Shown: positions 1-11,002 of the stretch, one piece after another | How the letters are laid out: every line of letters begins with the position of its first letter | How positions within the stretch are numbered: position 1 is the first letter of the stretch | Source of the DNA: Nymphalis io | Taxonomy: Eukaryota > Arthropoda > Insecta > Lepidoptera > Nymphalidae | DNA length: 64,000 nucleotides | Direction: 5' to 3' | Assembly: GCF_905147045.1 (NCBI RefSeq) | Contig: NC_065908.1 | Coordinates: 2,356,001-2,420,000 of the forward strand | Position numbers and translations under genes: made by a program | The notes under the pieces: model-generated | Seen by the model: the letters and a program-made list of their open reading frames with translations, nothing else | Told to the model about the DNA's origin: nothing | The model's database searches: none

Positions 1-224
1 GATAGTAAATGGGTATACTCGTAGCACGGGGGAATTTGACATGCCGTAATTTACAATGCGCTGCTCATCTTGGTTATGATTGCTGTTCCTGGAATAAGGC
101 ACCTTCCTGTAGGGAGGTATGTTTTTTACGAATTGATTATTTAATTTAAACTTGCGCTCGCAATATATTTTACTTTATGATGCTTATTATACTGAAAAAA
201 ATAAAAATAGTAAGAGAAATGCCC

Positions 225-375
225 GTTTTAGGGAGTCACTACTATTCCAATTTACCTCCAATTAAGTGTTCAGCTTGTGTTAGGATTGGGGACGAAAATG
301 GCCCAAGGCGCCAGGATTGAACCTGCGACTTTTACATCGCTGGACGGCCGTAAATCATTGCGTCAATAGGACGCT
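225..375 (-). repeat. SINE-J copy (tRNA-headed)
   Basis: Read on the minus strand this begins with a tRNA-like head containing a B-box-like AGGTTCAATCCTGG and continues into a body that matches the SINE-J copy at 62881-63045 (shared GTTTACGG, CAGCGATGTA, CAATCCTAA blocks). It is an old, diverged copy. The polymerase III head is inferred from box similarity only. Confidence 0.55.
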
Positions 376-958
376 TATTATATTGTAATTTTTCACGATT
401 AACTAAATGTAAAATCGGATCGCAGTGTAGACTCCACATGAAATTCAAATATTTAAATTAATTGAGAATAAAAAAAAGCCAATGAATACCAATTCCACAC
501 ATTTGTATTATCTACTTTTTTTTAATTTTTATTAGTTAACATTTGTAAAAGCAATTTGATAGTAGTATCAAATTGCTTTGCTTTGCAGTCGAAATCACCT
601 ACTAAGGAATCCAGATTTTCTTTTTTGTAGCTAGACCAACACATATTATGAAAATAAGCAATTTTGTTCCATGTATATAGCATTTGTTTATCAATCCCAT
701 TATAACATCAGCCATCGTCTCAATAAAACCATTATGTATATTGTGTGAATATGTAAATAGTGAATTACAAACAGACGATCCGACGATTATACATATTAGT
801 AAATTTCTAAAAGAGCAGTAATGCTAGATATGCTAAGTCAAGAGGAGATTAGGCCTCTTGACGAGAAGGTTTGCTTGCATGAGGCTGTTTGCGACACAGC
901 AAACAGGTTTCCTCACGATATTCTCCTTTGCCGAAGAAAGAAAAAAATCATATTTTAC
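376..958. other. AT-rich stretch without recognised gene
   Basis: No convincing coding region or known repeat seen apart from the small palindrome at 548-579. Confidence 0.5.
548..579. repeat. perfect 14-bp palindrome, 4-nt loop
   Basis: Arms 548-561 and 566-579 are exact reverse complements (core AGCAATTTGATA) around the loop GTAG. It is too short to assign to an element. Confidence 0.7.
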
Positions 959-1231
959 AGGTGGTAGAGTTTTGTGCAAGCTCGTCTGTGTAGGTACCAC
1001 CCACTCATCAGATATTCTACCGCAAAACAGCAGCACTTGGTATTGTTGTGTTCCGGTTTGAAGGGTGAGTGAGCCAGTGTAATTACAGGCACAAGGAACT
1101 TAACATCTTAGTTCCCAAAGTTGGTGGCTAATTGGTGATGTAAGTTATCATTTCTTACAATGCCAATGTCTATGGGCGTTGGTGACCACTTACCGTATGC
1201 TCGTCCGCCTTCCTATTCTATATAAAAAAAA
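959..1231 (+). repeat. SINE-A copy
   Basis: Nearly full copy from GGTGGTAGAG to CTATATAAAAAAAA. It lacks the ATCAGGTGGCCC segment of the 3-prime hairpin, an internal deletion at about 1195. Two overlapping short open frames, one on each strand, are chance readings through this repeat. Confidence 0.85.
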
Positions 1232-1282
1232 ATATACAAACACATGACCAACATGAACAACCTCAGTGGTGCTTGGCCGTAA

Positions 1283-1540
1283 TCTTCGTTTAAGATTCAT
1301 GTATTAGAACCATTAGACCATTTCGAGTCCTTAAAAGATGACCCAAATTTAAATTATCAAAGTATACTTCAAAACAATGAAGACATAAACGAAGCTATAA
1401 GGCTACGTTACTACGAAATGCGATTAAAATATCCGATGAACGCTAACACACGTCGTAATGGCGCACGCGCACGTAACGAGCAATTTGCGGTGACCGTTGC
1501 GAGTGCAATGACTATTATCATTTTAGGGTTCCTTTGTTGA
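1283..1540 (+). CDS. open frame, possible orphan terminal exon
   Basis: An 85-codon open frame follows a TAA at 1280 and ends with TGA at 1538-1540. It has no early ATG; the first Met codons are internal. The predicted peptide has mixed composition with acidic and amide residues first, an Arg-rich patch, then a hydrophobic end (FAVTVASAMTIIILGFLC). An AG at 1293-1294 could serve as a splice acceptor, so it might be a last exon whose partners lie upstream of the window. I do not recognise a family, it sits between two SINE-A copies, and chance openness is entirely possible. Confidence 0.2.
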   Translation, partial: SSFKIHVLEPLDHFESLKDDPNLNYQSILQNNEDINEAIRLRYYEMRLKYPMNANTRRNGARARNEQFAVTVASAMTIIILGFLC

Positions 1541-1711
1541 CTTGACATTAAAAAGAGCGTTAATTTTCTGCTTCCTCTTACATAAGACACGGATTGCATT
1601 GTGTTTCGTTTCACGAATGATAGTGTAAAAACATTATTATTATCATTTATTAACTTCACCTGTTGCTATGTATAAATAAGAAACCAGATTCGTCCAACCC
1701 ATCGAGCTAAA

Positions 1712-2020
1712 ATTACTGGTGGTAGAGCTTTGTGCAAGCTCGTCTGGGTAGGGTAGGGCCCACCCACTCATCAGATATTCTACCGCAAAACAGCAGTACT
1801 TGGTATTGTATTGTTGTGTTCCGACTTGAAGGGTGAGTGAGCCAGTGTAATTACAGGCACAAGGGACATATAATCTTAGTTCCCAAGGTTGGTGGTGTAT
1901 TGGGGATGTAAGCGATGGTTAACATTTCTTACAATGCCAATGTCTATGGGCGTTGGTGATCACTTACTATCAGGTGGCCCATATGCTCGGCCGCCTTTCT
2001 GTTCTATATAAAAAAAATGT
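1712..2020 (+). repeat. SINE-A copy, nearly full length
   Basis: Runs from CTGGTGGTAGAGC to TTCTATATAAAAAAA and retains the 3-prime block CACTTACTATCAGGTGGCC. Same orientation as the copy 480 bp upstream. Small insertions are seen in the GGTAGGG and TATTGTATTGTTG stretches. Confidence 0.9.
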
Positions 2021-2082
2021 ATTAGCTTGTGACAATATAACTCAGTACACCAAAAAATATTCGCTTTAGTACATCAATTATA

Positions 2083-2280
2083 CTGGTTAATCGTCCTAGC
2101 TTCGCATGGGTATATAAGGAAAACGTATTTTGGATAGGATTTGAGTAAAATCCGTTTTTAGTGAGCGTTTACATCGGGGAAAGAGTAACTTTGACAAATT
2201 TCAAAGTCAATCGGGCGCATAGTTTAGTAGACCTCGTAATAAGTTGTATTCCGCTTATATATAGAGATAATATAATAACT
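2083..2280 (+). repeat. rep-E copy
   Basis: About 200 bp that align with 7547-7750 (shared TAATCGTCCT, GATTTG.GTAAAATCCG, TTAGTGAGCGT, CAAGTCAATCGGG-like blocks). The text resembles LINE 3-prime UTRs common in Lepidoptera, but no coding sequence remains, so the parent clade is inference. Confidence 0.7.
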
Positions 2281-2764
2281 TGTTTTTAAATAGACGTAAT
2301 TTATTTTACACTTAGAAATGTTTTATGAGGAGGACATTAGTATTATTACGTCGCAGATAAAAGCTAGTAATCATTAAATTAAGCAGAACCCAACGCGTAA
2401 TATTATGCTTAACCATAATTTGTTCAATTATGTCTTCTCTTCCTTGCAGAAACATGGTAAGTGATTATTTATTACAACCTTATGTACTAATAGATAACAC
2501 TTATACCGTTTTACATAATACGGGATGATAGTTACGTAATGGTAAAGCTTCCGGGTTAGATGTTTCCTTTAAAGTTATGGTCAATAAAAATTTTATTTAT
2601 TTTTATGACCAGAAGCATTAATTGATAACTTTAGTTTCAACCGATTTAAATTTAGACCATTAACGTAACAAGAGTGATTTACATCTTTTAGTTTTTCGAC
2701 ATTTTATACCAAAAAATTTGAAAACAAATGAACCGAACGGACAAAGTTTCCCCAGTAACAGTAC
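2281..2764. other. unassigned AT-rich DNA
   Basis: No gene or repeat recognised between the rep-E and SINE-B copies. Confidence 0.5.
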
Positions 2765-3022
2765 AGTAACAGCCTGTGAATGTCCCGCTCCTGGGCTAAG
2801 TCCTCCCCTCCCTTTTTGAGGAGAAGGTTTTTGGAGTTTATACCACCACGCTGCTTCAATGCGAGTTCATGGCATGGCATATGGCAGAATTTTAGTAAAA
2901 TTAAACACATGCAGGTTTTCTCGCGATGTTTTCCTTCACAGTCAAGCACGAGATGAATTATAATCACAAATTAAGCACATGAAAATTCAGTCCTGCTTAT
3001 CCGGGTTTGAACTCTTCCTCGA
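2765..3022 (-). repeat. SINE-B copy, body and part of head
   Basis: Minus-strand copy: tail AACAGCCTGTGAATGTCCC at the left, GAGGAGAAGGTTT and CACGCTGC in the middle, B-box remnant GGGTTTGAACTC at the right. The A-box end of the tRNA head is gone. Several substitutions indicate moderate age. Confidence 0.8.
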
Positions 3023-3514
3023 TATTTACAATTTATATAATTATCGTAAATATTTTTATTTACTCTATTAAATAACTCTATTAAATAAAATTAACTCTAT
3101 TAAATAAAATAAATTATATTTATTATGTTTTGCGGCAAGTGTAATCTCGATTATGTTATTATTTTTTACGCATAACAACATACCGCTCGGTATACGGCAC
3201 TTGATGGAACTAATTACATGAATGCGACGGAAATTTAAAACATCAAATGAACTAGGGACTAGGAAGATGACGATAATGTCTCTTATAACATGATGAAAGT
3301 GAAATATCTATTTATTTATATTGTAAATTTATTATAAGGAATTGTACAACCACTTCTAACTAACAACTTTCCTACTGTATAATATAAAACTGATTACGCT
3401 CTTTTTGTTATCATTAATTTGACACAGTTGTTTATTTAATCACTCGTTAAGCCACGTTTATAATTATGGTCGTAAGATGTTATATTATGACCTTTGTCCC
3501 TCAATTATATTAAA
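3023..3514. other. AT-rich DNA with a short tandem repeat
   Basis: Contains about three tandem units of AACTCTATTAAATAAAATT at 3060-3112. Nothing else recognised. Confidence 0.6.
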
Positions 3515-3655
3515 GCCTGTAAATCTCCCACTGCTAAGCTGCCCTTCTCCCTTTTGAGGAGAAGGTTTACACATGATTTTTTTAGAGACAAATTATAAAC
3601 ACAAATTAAATACATGAAAATTCAATGCTGCTTTCCCTGGTTCGAACTCGAGAAT
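3515..3655 (-). repeat. SINE-B copy, internally deleted
   Basis: Left end AAGCCTGTAAATCTCCCACTG and GAGGAGAAGGTTT join directly to the head-proximal part (CACAAATTAAATACATGAAA, GGTTCGAACTC). Roughly 100 bp of the body is missing. Confidence 0.7.
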
Positions 3656-3931
3656 CAACGATTAAAATTCTCGCTTTCTTTTTTTATTTATTATCATAGC
3701 TCATACAATATTATAGTAACCGTCGTGCTTTAACTACATCTAAATACGTCACCCGTAACCATACTCTCACTCGATCAAGCCAAGTCACGGACGGCATCGC
3801 GTGACGGTAGTGAGTGCATCCACCAGCCGTGATAAAGAAAATCGGCAACTATTTTGTTCTAATAACGTTTAAAATTTAAAATCGTTTAAATTTCATTCAC
3901 TTATCACACGCATATTCTACCACCAAACAGC

Positions 3932-4285
3932 AAGCTGCTTCCCTGTTTCCTGCTTCCCCCTTCCTTCTTAAGTCCACGCGAGCTGGTTCTGGATGTCACC
4001 GCCTAACTGTGACATCAATTCCATCGCGCACAAAGAAATTTGGCAACTCCTTTCTTTGTCGCACTACCAAAAAATGGAATTCCTTACCAGCTCACGTGTT
4101 CCCCTCCTTTTACAACCCTTCAAACGAGGCGTGAAGAGGCATCTTGCGGGCCGGCAAGGCGGGGACGGCTAGTACAGAACATTCTTCCCGACTGTACTGG
4201 CCGTCGTCGCGTTTGAACTCTACTACCACTTACCATCAGGTGGAGTAGAGTCATTTGCCATCCCGGGGCATATAAAAAAAAAAAA
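3932..4285 (+). mobile_element. 5-prime-truncated CR1/Jockey-like LINE, 3-prime end only
   Basis: Closely matches the last 340 bp of the LINE at 15473-17640, covering the C-terminal codons, stop, 3-prime hairpin (ACCACTTACCATCAGGTGG at about 4227-4245) and an A-rich tail. It lies inside a SINE-A copy. AGCAA occurs on both sides and could be a short target-site duplication. Codons for the extreme C-terminus differ slightly from the long copy. Confidence 0.85.
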
Positions 4286-4337
4286 AAGCAAAAATAGGTA
4301 GTATTGTTGTGTTTCGGTTTGAAGTGAGCCAGTGTAA

Positions 4338-4475
4338 ATCAAAATCAAAATGATTTATTCAATATTGAAGCATTACACTTGCTTATTGATAGTCAGTCCA
4401 GAAACTACCACCGGTCCGGAAAAGGAACACTCAGCCCTGAGAAGAACCGGTGAAAGAAACTGAGCGGTCTTTTTA
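4338..4475 (+). repeat. rep-D element inserted in SINE-A
   Basis: About 138 bp from AATCAAAATCAAAATGATTT to GAGCGGTCTTTTT. It is the best preserved of three rep-D copies (others at 14041 and 46745). A TAA at each side may be the target-site duplication. No tRNA-like head is visible. The T-rich right end could be a tail in either orientation. Confidence 0.75.
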
Positions 4476-4506
4476 ACTACAGGCATAAGAGAAATGACAT
4501 GGCTTA

Positions 4507-4967
4507 TTTATCTACTCAAATCTAATAGTATCAAGTTGAAATTTGCGCTTCATTAAGTACTTGGTAGTTTAAACCGCCTTCATGGGACCTACGACGCTTT
4601 ACCTTTTTGGCTTGTAATTACGCCAGCACACTCACCCTTGGGTGGTAAAGTTTCATTTTAAACCAATGATAGATTTTTGTCATCAATAAATAATGCTTTT
4701 ATATTGAATAAAGATTGAAACTTCGATTGAAACCGGACCTTAGCATTATATTGATATATACTAATAATAATCACTGGGTTTTAGTTTTTTTCGATAACGA
4801 GGTGAGCCTACACTATTTGTTTGGAACACAACACTTATTACAGTCAGTAAAAGCTGGACTATTTTATATTATAATATTTCACAATGCGCACACAGACAGC
4901 GTAGACATTAGAGGGTTAGGTTAAGTGGGTTTCCGAGACACGGGATTATTTTTTATTTATTCTTTAG
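4507..4967. other. unassigned DNA
   Basis: No supported feature. A 69-codon open frame at 4715-4924 has no recognisable domain and is probably chance. Confidence 0.5.
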
Positions 4968-5094
4968 AATAGGTAGGCGGACGACCAAATGGGCCGCCTG
5001 ATGATAAGTACTCACCAACGCCCAACATTTCTTACAATGCCAATGTCTATACATTGGCATTGTAATAAATGTTGGCATTGGCGATGTAAGCGAA
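4968..5094 (-). repeat. SINE-A remnant with fold-back
   Basis: Starts as a minus-strand SINE-A (TTAGAATAGGTAGGCGGACG, GGGCCGCCTGATGATAAGTA), then at 5022-5075 forms a hairpin with 25-bp arms (one mismatch) and a 4-nt loop CTAT, and ends in the opposite orientation (GGCATTGGCGATGTAAGCGA). The element therefore turns back on itself. Confidence 0.8.
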
Positions 5095-6132
5095 TATGAG
5101 TAAAATTTTCATATTACCAAAGAAGATTCCTAGTAACTTTTATTATCCCTATCCGGAGTATGAATCTGATGATAGATTCAACCGCAAGACGGATTTTTTT
5201 ACTTATTATGACGAGACATTAAACAGATAAAAACATGTTTTAAATATCACTTACTGTATATAATATATAAATTTATGTATGTCGTGTATTATTCTCTAAT
5301 ATATGGATCTACTTATTACGTGTACACATATAACAATTATTAACATACAAATGTGTGTAACGAAACTTCAATACTTAATTGTTATTTTGATTGTAATTTA
5401 TTGAAACATATATCTCTATTTGTTTAAACATTTTAAATATTATTATTATTATTTTATTTTCATTTTTTTATTCATTATGACATATTTTTTCTTTTTTCTA
5501 GAATTTAACAAAAAAAAAACCTCACTGTTTTAGTAATGCTTGCATGTTTTTTTTTTATTTTAGCCTATTGGGCGTGTCATAAAATTGTATTAACTTTTAT
5601 TATTTAAGTAATTTTATCTTCTTTTACCTTTTACTGCACTGAATGTAGCGCTTCTGTTGGAAGCATATGTACAAGGCGTAGACTGAAAAGCAGCCTAGTT
5701 GAGACTACGACCTTTTCACCAAATTATAAAATATGATATTGTTAACTGTTTTTTTATGGTTTTGCACCTTAATTTTTTTTGTCTTTGTTTCTTTTTGGTG
5801 AATAAAGTTATTTATTATTATTATTATATTACACACACACACACATGCTAGATCCTGTATCACATATTATTTTAACGATGTTTTGTTGATAAGAAATAGA
5901 AAAATTAAATAAATCTGAATTATTTGCTTACAATGGTTGCGGTTGCGGTATACATTATTGATTATATTAATTAATTATTTATTCATCGCCACTTAGATTG
6001 TCCACGGAAGTATGTCAATGCCAGACAATATAAATACAATATAACGTTTTATATTTATCGAGTAATTACAATATGCATGAGAAAACTGGTACAGTAAAGA
6101 ATTTGCACATTATACTAATATTACAAATGCCA
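5095..6132. other. AT-rich DNA with possible LINE tail
   Basis: Contains a (CA)n microsatellite at about 5829-5845. The stretch 5641-5830 ends in GGTGAATAAAGTTATTTATT followed by TTA repeats, which looks like a retroelement or mRNA 3-prime end with an AATAAA signal. No open frame supports a gene. Confidence 0.4.
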
Positions 6133-6295
6133 AAGTGTCGGATTGTCATCCCATCGGATTATGACAGTTAGGGAATAGAGAGTGTACCTGTGTTTGCGCA
6201 CTCACTTGTGCACTATAATATGTCCTGCGCAGTTAGCAGTTATCTATCTTGAAATTAGCTGCCGTGGCCGAAATCGGTCTGGACGGCCTTATTTA
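6133..6295 (+). repeat. SINE-C tail fragment
   Basis: Matches the 3-prime half of SINE-C: CATCGGATTATGACAGTTAG, GTGTTTGCGCAC, TGCCGTGGCCGAAATCGG. The tRNA head and first 200 bp are missing. Confidence 0.85.
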
Positions 6296-7084
6296 TTTTA
6301 GTATGAAGCAAGCTTGAAGCCCAAGGAGAAACATAGATACCTAACAACAGGGACAACAGTGATCACGGCATCTCACACTCTGATGGTGCGCAGCTTGGGC
6401 GACCAAGCGTCATTCCCTGGCGACCCTAATAAGCGAAGACTAAAAGTTGGTATTTTAGATTAAATCTGAATCCGATATCTCAGATAAAGTAGCAGTCAAG
6501 TAACGTCGAACGGTGGGTAAAAATCACCTCTCCTCTTATGCCGGATGTTTAAAAGTATTTCAAAAAATCACTGCAATCAAGTTATTTCATAACTAATTTT
6601 ACACACCATTAATTTTACTTTACGAAAACAACCATCTGTTATGAATAAAACAATAATTTAAAACGCTACTTCGTAAACATAACTTATTATTTCGTATTTA
6701 GACATTTTGAAATTATCTGCTTTCTAACAAACAGGGCTTCAATAAAAGTAATAATAATTTTACCTACATTATATATTATTATTATGTTCTAAACATCCAT
6801 CCCTAAAGTGATTACAGCCCCTCGGTAACCCCACACGGAATGTTTAAATCAATACAGGGTTCAAAGATCGATATTGTCTTTACTTCGCCCCTTCACATCT
6901 GGTACTCCCGCGCACCCCACTTCTATTACGGATTTGTGCATGCGCAGGGAAGTTCTGTTGTTTGTCATGCGTATTGAATTTAATATGACACGCGACAGGG
7001 TAGGTAAAATAAAATTTTCTGGTGTATAATTTGTAATATCATCGATTAATTTTAATGGTGATAATAACTCAATAAATTATAAAA
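6296..7084. other. unassigned DNA
   Basis: No gene recognised. A somewhat GC-richer stretch at 6820-6960 includes GTGCATGCGCAG, similar to an NRF1-type site, without other promoter support. Confidence 0.4.
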
Positions 7085-7270
7085 AACAACTAAAAATTAA
7101 AAATAGTTACTGTACAAATCGTGACCACGTGGAATGGTGCATTTCCTCTTTGAATTGCAATTCAGATTCTCTGAGCGAAAAATGAACCAGCCCTCCTGTC
7201 ACCAGCACAGGCAATAAGACGGGGTGTAATATTTTTGATGAAACTTTTTGTAATATTACTCCAAGGTCCA
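7085..7270 (+). repeat. rep-H copy
   Basis: Aligns with 15283-15472 from AAAAATTAAAAATAGTTACT through CAAATCGTGACC, GAACCAGCC and GAAACTTTTTG to ATTACTCCAAGG. Here the element is followed by unrelated DNA, so rep-H is a repeat in its own right. Confidence 0.75.
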
Positions 7271-7546
7271 AGCGTTTCAATAATATATATTTCTATACAT
7301 TAATTTAGGATCACAATCACAATTGTTATGGCCTGGTACCACGAACTCTTCCTAATTCCCTTGGAAGAGAATGCCTAGAATTTATACTACAAGCTACGTA
7401 CATAGTGAAGTAACTATTACGGGTTGCTGGATATACGTATGTATGTCGCCTGAGATATGCAGATTTCCTAAGTGTTTATTTTTAAAACTGAAGAAAAGAT
7501 GAATTATAAACACTAATACAACATATCTTAACTCTACTAGTTAATC

Positions 7547-7750
7547 TAACTAGTTAATCGTCCTGGCTTCGCACAGGTAGATAAGAAGAAAAATTTATTT
7601 TGAATAGGATTTGCGTAAAATCCGTTCTTAGTGAGCGTCTACGTCGGGGAAGGAGTAACTGTGACAAATTTTAAGTCAATCGGGAGGATAGTTTGGGACA
7701 TCTCATGTTGAGTGGTATTTTGCTTACATATATACTATGTGTAGATAATC
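7547..7750 (+). repeat. rep-E copy
   Basis: Second rep-E copy, matching 2083-2280 over its length and ending TACATATATACTATGTGTAG. Confidence 0.7.
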
Positions 7751-8250
7751 ATGGCATCTATTACTTATTCGTCGGGTAATTTTATTTTTAATGCAACCTT
7801 ATGTACTCGTACATCTCAAGCTTTACAAGGGTGTGGTGTTCCGTAGTGTTTACAATATCCTGCGCTATTTCTGTCTAGGGTGAGGGGTGAGGGTGTGAAC
7901 CCCATGCGTTGCTTTACTTTGATATATCACCGACGATGTCTCATTTCCGCTGGATGTTATGTCTGTTGCGACAGGTCTCAATTTTACTTGAGAAATGTTT
8001 TCATAAATACAGAATAAATTTCGACTTTAGACTCATTTAGAGAGACAATTAAAACATTTACGTATATGCATATAAAAGATATGTCGCTACTAAAATGAAA
8101 AGAAAATATAATATTTTCAAATATTGTTTTGAAAATTGTATATACTTACATTAGTACTTATGTCTTAAACACAGCAACAATCTGAAACAAAAAAAAACAA
8201 TATATAATACAATAACTGAAAAAAGGCTATATAATACTTTAAATTACCAA
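7751..8250. other. unassigned AT-rich DNA
   Basis: Nothing recognised. A short GGGTGAGGGGTGAGGGTGTG stretch lies near 7880. Confidence 0.5.
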
Positions 8251-8253
8251 ACT

Positions 8254-8291
<38 letters not shown>

Positions 8292-8328
8292 TATATAATA
8301 TATAAAAAAAACGTCTCCATATTTATTA

Positions 8329-8370
<42 letters not shown>

Positions 8371-8422
8371 TAATAAATATTAGTATATATATATACTAAT
8401 AAATATGGAGACGTTTTTTTTT
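8251..8422. mobile_element. AT-microsatellite hairpin, MITE-like
   Basis: A long TA microsatellite precedes an inverted repeat whose arms start at 8304 (A8 then CGTCTCCATATTTATTAGTA) and end at 8422 (the reverse complement followed by T9). A second palindrome, ACTAATAAATATTAGT, lies inside. It has the shape of a small fold-back transposon whose centre expanded as (TA)n. No transposase is present, and the superfamily cannot be assigned. Confidence 0.6.
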
Positions 8423-8447
8423 GTAATACCTAACCGAGAAAACGACT

Positions 8448-8521
8448 ACCTGATATAAGTTTTATGTATACTTCTGATATAAGTTTTATGTATACTGGAT
8501 ACATAAAACTTATATCAGAAG
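8448..8521. repeat. tandem plus inverted copies of a 23-mer
   Basis: CTGATATAAGTTTTATGTAT occurs twice in tandem (about 8451 and 8474), and the second copy forms a perfect 23-bp hairpin (arms 8471-8493 and 8499-8521, loop ACTGG). Another copy of the unit is at 27238-27257. Confidence 0.85.
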
Positions 8522-8934
8522 ATGTAGCTCTTATCGGAGAATATTTTACTTCATAGTATTGTTACAACTGCGATTCGAAGTTTCCCCCGCTTTAAACTTA
8601 GAATATTGACGTGACATGCGAGAATTTCGTGTTCTTATTACTTTGTAAAAAAAAAAAATTTTTGGCCCGCGTATATTATTAATAAACAAACTGACTTTCG
8701 TATTCATATTAGTAAGGATATCGTGTCAATATCCGATCTCTTCTCCTCTTAATGATAAGGGAGACCTTTTGATGTTCTCTTTCGCGCTCGATAACGTATT
8801 GATATATAACCACTGAATGCCCTTTTACATAATTTTAAATAATGCCGTAAAAATAAAACATAATATTCAATTACCGAACATCATAATATCTTTGCGATGT
8901 GATACTACGCTTACATTCTGCTTATTATGAGGAC
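8522..8934. other. unassigned AT-rich DNA
   Basis: No feature supported. Confidence 0.5.
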
Positions 8935-9020
8935 AGTGAGCGATCGATCTCAGTCGAGATCGCCTTGTGGTTAAAACACGTAATCTTAGACGAAGATTGC
9001 GGGTACAAAGTCACGCACGT
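8935..9020 (+). repeat. degenerate SINE-B head
   Basis: GTCGAGATCGCCTTGTGGTT and AACACGTAATCTTAGACGAAG followed by TTGCGGGT resemble the tRNA-like head of SINE-B. A 75-codon open frame runs through it and is probably not a gene. Confidence 0.4.
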
Positions 9021-10330
9021 CAATAGGAAAGCTTCTGAAATTTCGAACCTACGTTTGTTCCAAACAATTTTTGACATACTAAAATTAAAATTACGAAAAT
9101 TATTTTCGTTTCACGTTTCCAGTTAAGATCTTTGTTTAAACTTTATGACACATGACTAACGAACCGAATGATACAATTACTAAGTATAAAAAAAACTGTT
9201 CGGACGAATTTGATCGCGTTATCATAGCTATTGTTGTACGACGGAAGTGAACACAGCTTGAACATATTTGCTCTCCTTAGATGGATGTTTTTATCCTAAA
9301 ATATAATCAGTTAGTGACCCTAGATACTGTGGAAGATTAAGACCTTTCTAGGTAGAATTTCCGGTCATTTTTTTATCTTAAAAGTAAATACTTATTTGTA
9401 CGAGCTAAGAACATTTTCTTGTTTAAGATTTAAGATTTAATATGCTTTGCTAAATGGAATGAATGAACCTCAACTCTTTTGTTAATTAGAGTCCAGTAAA
9501 ATATTTAAGCTGTTTTATTAATAACAAATATTTTAAGGAATCGTAATCAAATACCGAAAAAAAATTACCACCAAGAAGATTTAAAAAAATAATAAAACCT
9601 TACAAAATTAAATGAATTAATAACAAAAAATTCTTGTAATAGTGACTGTACTTAGTGAGCATCTTGTTCGCTCTAAACAATAAAAAAATAAATAAAGATT
9701 GTTAATCTATTTATAAAAGTAACCCCCTCTAACTAAAACTAGTCATAAGCATTTTTTATAAATGCGTTTTTTTTACCAAATATATACACATATTTAGATG
9801 ATACGATGTGTTATTGCGAGTAAAAAAAATGTGTGCATGAGTACATTTCATCTTTCATCAGCTTTTATTTTTATATTCAGTAATTACTGTATATAAAAAT
9901 AAAAGCTACTATAATTTCAATAAAAAATGCTTGAATTTCGAAATTTCGTATTATTTTTGATTTCATTAAAAACCCGATTTAATTTTTTAAAAAAATGTCG
10001 CAGATCGACGGATAAGTTGAAATTACTTGACCGCTATCACTGCCCAACAATTAGGGTCGTGAGAATATGTGACATCAAAGTTACGATTAACATCGTTGCT
10101 TACAAAGCGTGACATCTTTCAAGGACATTGCTGATGTGATTGTTATCTTTTTAATAACTACTATCGATGATTAACTGCCAATATTGAAAAAAGTCAATCA
10201 TTGCTTCATTATTATTAAAAAGAAAAAAAAATAGAACGAAGAAAACAATTATTTGTTATTGTTTTTACATGTGTGAGTACGATTATTTTTTAAAGTATTT
10301 ATCAGTGTGTGTATTGTATATTATAAGTAG
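9021..10330. other. unassigned AT-rich DNA
   Basis: Repeated A and T runs, no recognisable gene. A 61-codon frame at 9927-10112 has no family resemblance. Confidence 0.5.
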
Positions 10331-10622
10331 TTTTTTTTTATAGAATAGGAAGGCAGACGAGCATATGGGCCACCTGATGGTAAGTGGTCACCAAACGCCC
10401 TTAGACATTGGCATTGTAAGAAATGTTAACCATCGCTTACATCACCAATGCGCCACCAAGCTTGGGAACTAAGATGTTATGTCCCTTGTGCCTGTAATTA
10501 CACTGGCTCACTCACCCCTCAAACCGGAACACAACAATACCAAGTACTGCTGTTTTGCGGTAGAATATCTGATGAGTGAGTGGTACCTACCCAGACGAGC
10601 TTGCACAAAGCTCTACCACCAG
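10331..10622 (-). repeat. SINE-A copy, full length
   Basis: T9 then ATAGAATAGGAAGGCAGACG at the left, GCTCTACCACCAG at the right. The 3-prime hairpin block CCACCTGATGGTAAGTGG is intact. Little divergence from the other good copies, so probably young. Confidence 0.92.
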
Positions 10623-10759
10623 TTACGTTTGTGTTTTTTGTTATATTCTAAGAGTTGTGTTTCATATTATTTTTTAACAATATCCTTTCTTTAACTTTTT
10701 TTTTGAAGCAGAAAATGACACGGGTAAATGGGTTCCTGACGGTTAGTAATGTGATGAAG

Positions 10760-10905
10760 ATGAGAAGAAATAAGATGCTATGTCCCTTGTGACTGTAATT
10801 AAGTTGGCTCACTCACCTTTCAAAACCGAACACTGCATTTCTAAGTATTGATATTTTGGCGTTACTCTAACCGATCAGTGAGAGATACCGAACCCAGTAT
10901 TGGAT
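10760..10905 (-). repeat. SINE-A copy, degenerate
   Basis: Retains AAGATGCTATGTCCCTTGTG, TGGCTCACTCACC and CCGAACAC but lacks the 3-prime end and is clearly diverged. Confidence 0.7.
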
Positions 10906-11002
10906 ACGTTTCTTTGTTTCATTAATTGAAAAAAAAATACAAGCAGGTTAGTTAATGCTTTCAGCATGATATCCTCCTGTTATAGTTCGCTTACGGCAGC
11001 GT

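Larger units (their letters stand above)
3893..4506 (+). mobile_element. SINE-A copy split by two insertions
   Basis: SINE-A text appears in three pieces: 3893-3931 (ATTCTACCACCAAACAGCA), 4290-4337 (GTATTGTTGTGTTTCGG to GCCAGTGTAA) and 4476-4506 (AACTACAGGCATAAGAG). The first gap holds a LINE 3-prime fragment and the second a rep-D element. The pieces are in order and on the same strand, which supports nested insertion rather than independent fragments. Confidence 0.75.

Noticed and set aside
5640..5830. Host gene 3-prime UTR with AATAAA
   Set aside because: No upstream coding exon, and the ending in TTA repeats is more like a retroelement tail.
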